Positions 5,490-8,781 of a stretch of DNA of 8,781 bases are shown piece by piece. The notes under the pieces were generated by a model. It was given only the letters and a program-made list of their open reading frames with translations, was not told where the DNA came from and did no database searches. Source of the stretch: Nitrospirae bacterium RIFCSPLOW2_12_42_9 (GTDB lineage: Bacteria; Nitrospirota; 9FT-COMBO-42-15; HDB-SIOI813); NCBI GenBank assembly GCA_001805205.1, contig MHER01000002.1:2784-11564 (forward strand). The letters are read 5' to 3'. Position numbers and translations under genes: made by a program. Numbering within the stretch: position 1 is the first letter of the stretch; every line of letters begins with the position of its first letter.

Positions 5490-8216
5490 ATGAAAACAGG
5501 ACTTCGTAAGAGTGGTATAGAGATAATAGGTGAAGTACCCTGGGGGACGCACATCTGTGAATTTTACCGAAACAAAGAAGACATGGTAGATATTCTGGTT
5601 CCTTATTTTAAAGCCGGATTGGAAAATAATGAATTCTGTATGTGGATACCGTCTGAACCTTTTGACAAAAAAGAAGCAATGGAAGCAATGCAAAAGGAGA
5701 TTCCCGGTTTTGACAAGTATCTTAAAGGCGGACAAATAGAGATTGTTTCATACTCCGAATGGTATCTCAAAGATGGTCCTTTTAATGCACAAAGGATTTT
5801 TAACGAATGGATTGACAAGCTTAAGCAGGTATTGGCCAGAGGTTATGATGGGTTAAGAGCGACCGGTGATACATTCTGGCTTGAGGAAAAGATGTGGAAA
5901 GGTTTTACAGTGTATGAAGAAGGGATTAACGTGTCAATAGACCAGTTTAAGATGATAGCACTATGTCTCTATCCAATAGAGAAATGTAATGCTTCAGAGA
6001 TTCTGGAAGTAGTCTCTAATCATCCAATCGTTATTATCAGGCAGGAAAACAGATGGAAGCTCATAGAAAGTTCGGAAAGAAAAAGACTTGAAGGAAAGCT
6101 GCGTAAATATAATGATGAGTTGGAAACACGGATACAGGAACGTACTGCAGAGCTGTTAACGACTAATGAGGCATTAAAGATAGAAATATCCCGCTGTCTG
6201 AATATGGAAAATGCCCTCAGGAATAGTGAAGAAAACTTCAGGTCTCTTGCTGAGAATGCCAATGACGGGATTATTATAAACGCGGGGAATAGTGGAGAAA
6301 TTGTTTATGTCAACAGACGACTTACAGAAATGACCGGATATAGTATTGATGAAATGCTAAAAACCGGTATAAAAGATCATGCGGCACATGACCGGTTTGA
6401 GGAAGATATGGATCTATACATGCAGATAATGGAAGGGATTCCCGGCACTAAACAACATGAGACTGCTGTAAAACGTAAGGATGGGACCATCTTACCGGTG
6501 GAGATGGTTGCTTCAAAGACTCTATGGAAAGGCCTGCCTGCCTTGACTGTTATAATACGTGATATTTCTGAACGAAAGAAGAGAGAGGAAATCCTATGGA
6601 ATACATCGTGCGGAGTTTCATCAGAAACAGGAGATTCTTTTTTCGTATCACTGGTTCAATACTTAGGGAAAACGTTGCACGCAGACTATGCACTTATTGG
6701 TAAACTGGCCGGAGAGAATAAGGACAGGGTAATGACAATAGCTGTCTATGCAAAGGGTAAGGTAGTTGATAACTTTGAGTATAAGCTGGAAGGTACCCCA
6801 TGCATGAATGTAGTAGGGCGGGATTCATGCTGCTATCCTCAGGATGTACAGCGTCAATTTCCCGGAGATATACTTTTAGCTGAGATGGGAATAGAAAGCT
6901 ATGTGGGTGCATCCCTTTTTGATTCTAAAGGTGACGCCTTGGGTCTAATTGTTGTATTAGACACCAAGCCGATGAAAGAACCCGATATGTCAAAGTCCAT
7001 ATTACAAATATTTGCAATACGGGCATCTTCTGAAATGGAACGTTGCCGCATGGAAGAAGAGAAGTTACAATATGAGCGGAAGCTCCTTCAAGCACAGAAA
7101 ATGCAAGCCCTTGGAAAGCTTACAGGTGGTATTGCCCATGACTTTAACAATATCCTGACAGTTTTAGTAGGTTATGGGACTCTTCTTATGATGAAAAGAA
7201 AAGAAGACAATTTAACAAGAGATTATGCGGGGCATATACTTGCCCTGTCAGAAAAAGCGGCAAAACTGACTAAGGGACTTCTTGCATTCAGCAGTCAGCA
7301 GGTGATGAACCTGAGTACTATAAATTTAAACGAGCTTGTCAAAGGGATTGATAGAATAATATCAAGACTCGTTAGAGAGGATATTAAATTCAAGACTTGC
7401 TTTCCAAAAAAGAATTTGATTATCAGGGCGGACAGTAGTCAGATTGAACAAGTCCTTATGAACCTTTTAGTAAATGCGTTTGATGCAATGCCAAACGGCG
7501 GCTGTTTAACTTTATCAATAGAATCTTTAACATCAGATGAGGAATTTATAAAGATACATGGATGTAGTGCGCCGGGTGAATATGCTTGTATTTCAGTTTC
7601 AGATACAGGAACAGGGATGGATAAAGAGACAAAAAGAAAAATTTTTGAACCCTTTTTTACAACTAAAGAGGTTGGAAAAGGTACAGGGTTGGGATTATCA
7701 ATAGTTTACGGTGTTGTACAACAGCATAATGGTTATATAAATGTTTATAGTGAACATGGAAAAGGAACGACTTTTAAGATATATCTTCCGATTGCTAAAT
7801 TAGAAGCAGAGCAGGCAAACTATGGATTTGTTGAGGATCTGCCAAAGGGAACGGAAACTATATTGGTAGCTGATGATGACGCAGAAGTCACGATGCTTAC
7901 TAAAACAATATTTCAGGAATCCGGCTACAATGTTATATTGGCACGTGACGGAGAAGATGCCATAAATAAATTCAAGGCAAATCAGGATAAGATTCAACTC
8001 CTTGTACTTGATGTAATAATGCCTAAAAAGAATGGAAAGGAGGCGTACGAAGAGATAAAGAATCTATCGCCATTGGTTAAGGTAATCTTCACAAGCGGTT
8101 ACACTGAAGATATAATCAGTCAGAAGATGGTACTTGAAGAGGGTCTGAACTTTATCACAAAACCAATAATGCCGACTGAGCTATTAAAAAGAGTAAGAGA
8201 AGTTTTAGACAGCTAA
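5490..8216 (+). CDS. Cytoplasmic hybrid sensor histidine kinase: MEDS-coiled coil-PAS-GAF-HisKA-HATPase-receiver
   Basis: This 908-residue sensor has no signal peptide or membrane segment, so it should sense a cytoplasmic signal. Residues about 10-175 resemble the MEDS (DcmR sensory) domain, with the HICEFY block at 21-26 and FCMWIPSEPF at 49-58. A charged coiled coil (about 193-246) links to a PAS domain (about 248-360: ENANDGIII, VNRRLTEMTGYS, ending RDISERK). A GAF domain follows (about 368-515: GTPCMNVV, MGIESYVGASLFD, LGLIVVLD). The kinase core has its H-box at GGIAHDFNN (phospho-acceptor His550), N-box at 657-666 (Asn662), G1 DTGTGM (705-710), F-box FEPFFTTK and G2 GKGTGLGLS (729-737). 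The C-terminal receiver (about 790-905) has acidic Asp795/Asp796, phospho-acceptor Asp841, Thr868 and Lys891, all intact. All catalytic residues are present, so it should be active. The ligand is unknown. No separate regulator, phosphotransfer protein or output domain is in the window. MEDS is the least certain domain call. Confidence 0.93.
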   Translation: MKTGLRKSGIEIIGEVPWGTHICEFYRNKEDMVDILVPYFKAGLENNEFCMWIPSEPFDKKEAMEAMQKEIPGFDKYLKGGQIEIVSYSEWYLKDGPFNAQRIFNEWIDKLKQVLARGYDGLRATGDTFWLEEKMWKGFTVYEEGINVSIDQFKMIALCLYPIEKCNASEILEVVSNHPIVIIRQENRWKLIESSERKRLEGKLRKYNDELETRIQERTAELLTTNEALKIEISRCLNMENALRNSEENFRSLAENANDGIIINAGNSGEIVYVNRRLTEMTGYSIDEMLKTGIKDHAAHDRFEEDMDLYMQIMEGIPGTKQHETAVKRKDGTILPVEMVASKTLWKGLPALTVIIRDISERKKREEILWNTSCGVSSETGDSFFVSLVQYLGKTLHADYALIGKLAGENKDRVMTIAVYAKGKVVDNFEYKLEGTPCMNVVGRDSCCYPQDVQRQFPGDILLAEMGIESYVGASLFDSKGDALGLIVVLDTKPMKEPDMSKSILQIFAIRASSEMERCRMEEEKLQYERKLLQAQKMQALGKLTGGIAHDFNNILTVLVGYGTLLMMKRKEDNLTRDYAGHILALSEKAAKLTKGLLAFSSQQVMNLSTINLNELVKGIDRIISRLVREDIKFKTCFPKKNLIIRADSSQIEQVLMNLLVNAFDAMPNGGCLTLSIESLTSDEEFIKIHGCSAPGEYACISVSDTGTGMDKETKRKIFEPFFTTKEVGKGTGLGLSIVYGVVQQHNGYINVYSEHGKGTTFKIYLPIAKLEAEQANYGFVEDLPKGTETILVADDDAEVTMLTKTIFQESGYNVILARDGEDAINKFKANQDKIQLLVLDVIMPKKNGKEAYEEIKNLSPLVKVIFTSGYTEDIISQKMVLEEGLNFITKPIMPTELLKRVREVLDS

Positions 8217-8239
8217 TCCTGCAATATTATCGAACCTGT

Positions 8240-8277
8240 TCCCCTCCCATAAGGACCAGGGAGGGGATTAAGGAGGG
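8240..8277. repeat. GC-rich palindromic repeat, copy 2 (between convergent genes)
   Basis: CCCCTCCC (8241-8248) and GGGAGGGG (8259-8266) form a perfect 8-bp inverted repeat, extended to 9 bp by T8240-A8267, around a 10-nt loop. A purine tail, ATTAAGGAGGG, follows to 8277. The element matches the one at 713-747 in overall plan. It takes up about half of the 72-nt spacer between the kinase stop and the stop of the opposite-strand zinc-ribbon gene. A role as a bidirectional transcript end is possible, but neither strand shows the T-run of an intrinsic terminator. The rest of the spacer shows nothing else. Confidence 0.75.
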
Positions 8278-8288
8278 AAAACCATAAA

Positions 8289-8543
8289 TTATTTGGCATA
8301 ACTCTTCCATGCAGGATTCTTTGTCAGCGCAAAGAAGGCTGCCTTCCATGCTGCCTCGCCTTTAAGTCCCTGTGACCTCTCAAGAAAGCCTGCCATCCCT
8401 GATAATGCCTCTTCAAAGGATTTCATACTACCATCAGGTTTCGCACAGTACTTGCAGTAATCTTTAGTCGTATCACCCAGAGGATGGTCATCCGGTGTTC
8501 GAAGCGGCATACCACAACTTATACAGTACTTTTCTTCTCCCAT
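8289..8543 (-). CDS. Small zinc-ribbon protein (84 aa) downstream of V/A-ATPase subunit D
   Basis: The 84-residue protein has a four-cysteine zinc ribbon at its N-terminus: CISCGMPL (Cys7, Cys10) and YCKYC (Cys30, Cys33). The CxxCGMP...YCxYC pattern resembles the putative zinc-ribbon family often annotated in small bacterial proteins (Pfam Zn_ribbon_2 type). The C-terminal half (about 40-80) is a predicted helical region with SFEEALSGMAGFLERSQG and a conserved-looking AWKAAFFALTKNPAWKSY segment. There is no signal peptide or membrane segment. The ATG is fixed by a near-ideal Shine-Dalgarno 7 nt upstream. It lies 38 nt after the subunit D stop on the same strand, so the two are probably co-transcribed. 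The function is unknown; metal binding is inferred from the cysteines only. Confidence 0.88.
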   Translation of the reverse strand: MGEEKYCISCGMPLRTPDDHPLGDTTKDYCKYCAKPDGSMKSFEEALSGMAGFLERSQGLKGEAAWKAAFFALTKNPAWKSYAK

Positions 8544-8550
8544 TTCAACA

Positions 8551-8557
8551 CCTCCTT
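8551..8557 (-). promoter_or_regulatory. Strong Shine-Dalgarno of the zinc-ribbon gene, with possible pairing partner
   Basis: Read on the - strand, AAGGAGG lies 7 nt before the ATG, inside the longer AAAGGAGGTG, close to the full anti-16S consensus. The same strand has CCTCC at 8580-8576, just after the subunit D stop. It could pair with GGAGG over a 20-nt A-rich loop and partly mask the site. Confidence 0.7.
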
Positions 8558-8581
8558 TCTTTTTTGTACTTATTTGGAGGA

Positions 8582-8781
8582 TTACCCCTTCTTAAGTTTT
8601 TTTAATCTCAGTATATCCTCTCTTTCACGTTCTTCCAATGCCCTGCTAATGTATTGAAGCTGCTCTTTCCGCCTCGGGATAATAAGCTCATTTATGGCAT
8701 TTATCCTGCGGGCCGTCTTCCTGACCTCATGCCCGATCCTCCTCATATAGGACTCATCAGAGGCTGCCATCAACAATGTGT
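8582..8781 (-). CDS. atpD: V/A-type ATP synthase subunit D, C-terminal part (5'-truncated by window edge)
   Basis: Subunit D is the central rotor shaft of V/A-type ATPases, a long antiparallel coiled coil seated in the A3B3 head. Only about the last 66 residues are visible, and the frame stays open to the window edge. The family is usually around 200-210 residues, so about two thirds lies outside. The diagnostic C-terminal helix is clear: EVRKTARRINAINELIIPRR, then QLQYISRALEEREREDILRLKKLKKG, matching the family pattern KTxRRVNALExxVIPxLxxTIxYI...EREDxFRLKxxK. The TTG at 8776 is an internal codon, not a start. The symbol follows archaeal/V-type naming (also ntpD) and should not be confused with the F-type beta subunit atpD. 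Other ATPase subunits would be expected beyond the right end of the window. Confidence 0.94.
   Translation of the reverse strand, partial: TLLMAASDESYMRRIGHEVRKTARRINAINELIIPRRKEQLQYISRALEEREREDILRLKKLKKG

Noticed and set aside
5466..5735. An 89-codon - strand open frame across the anmK-kinase junction
   Set aside because: It overlaps two well-supported genes and shows no family motif.
1..8781. Mobile element, toxin-antitoxin, defence, CRISPR or phage content
   Set aside because: No transposase, integrase, nuclease, repeat-spacer array, tRNA or att-like direct repeat was seen; every gene has a plausible housekeeping or signalling role.

Overview
This window looks like ordinary chromosomal DNA from a bacterium with moderate to low GC. 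The genes are tightly packed core-metabolism genes, with no transposase, integrase, phage gene, CRISPR array, tRNA or rRNA that I can see. LL-diaminopimelate aminotransferase, a soluble MEDS/PAS/GAF hybrid histidine kinase and a V/A-type ATPase subunit D together suggest an environmental anaerobe or microaerophile, perhaps Nitrospirota, a deltaproteobacterial lineage or a related phylum. That placement is an inference from gene content and I hold it with low confidence.

Positions 1-8216 carry seven genes on the + strand that read as one long operon whose promoter lies outside the window: dapB (5' end missing), dapL, folK, panC, murQ, anmK and a 908-residue hybrid sensor kinase. Gaps are 50, 29, 4, 9, 30 and 1 nt. 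The genes form three functional pairs. DapB and DapL together make LL-diaminopimelate by the aminotransferase shortcut. FolK and PanC are single steps in folate and pantothenate synthesis. AnmK and MurQ are consecutive steps in recycling anhydro-N-acetylmuramic acid from peptidoglycan. Diaminopimelate is also a wall precursor, so wall metabolism links the first and third pairs. The kinase follows anmK after a single base and has a good Shine-Dalgarno sequence of its own.

Positions 8217-8288 separate convergent transcription units and hold a GC-rich palindrome. A related palindrome lies between dapB and dapL, so this is probably a dispersed repeat family in the genome.

Positions 8289-8781 are on the - strand: the C-terminal part of V/A-type ATP synthase subunit D (cut by the window edge), then 38 nt downstream a small four-cysteine zinc-ribbon protein with a very strong Shine-Dalgarno sequence.

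No clearly new multi-gene system is visible. The points most worth a second look are the placement of the kinase behind the muramic acid recycling genes, the dispersed CCCCTCCC palindrome, the zinc-ribbon protein in the V/A-ATPase unit, the short N-terminus of MurQ and a 12-bp tandem duplication inside dapL.
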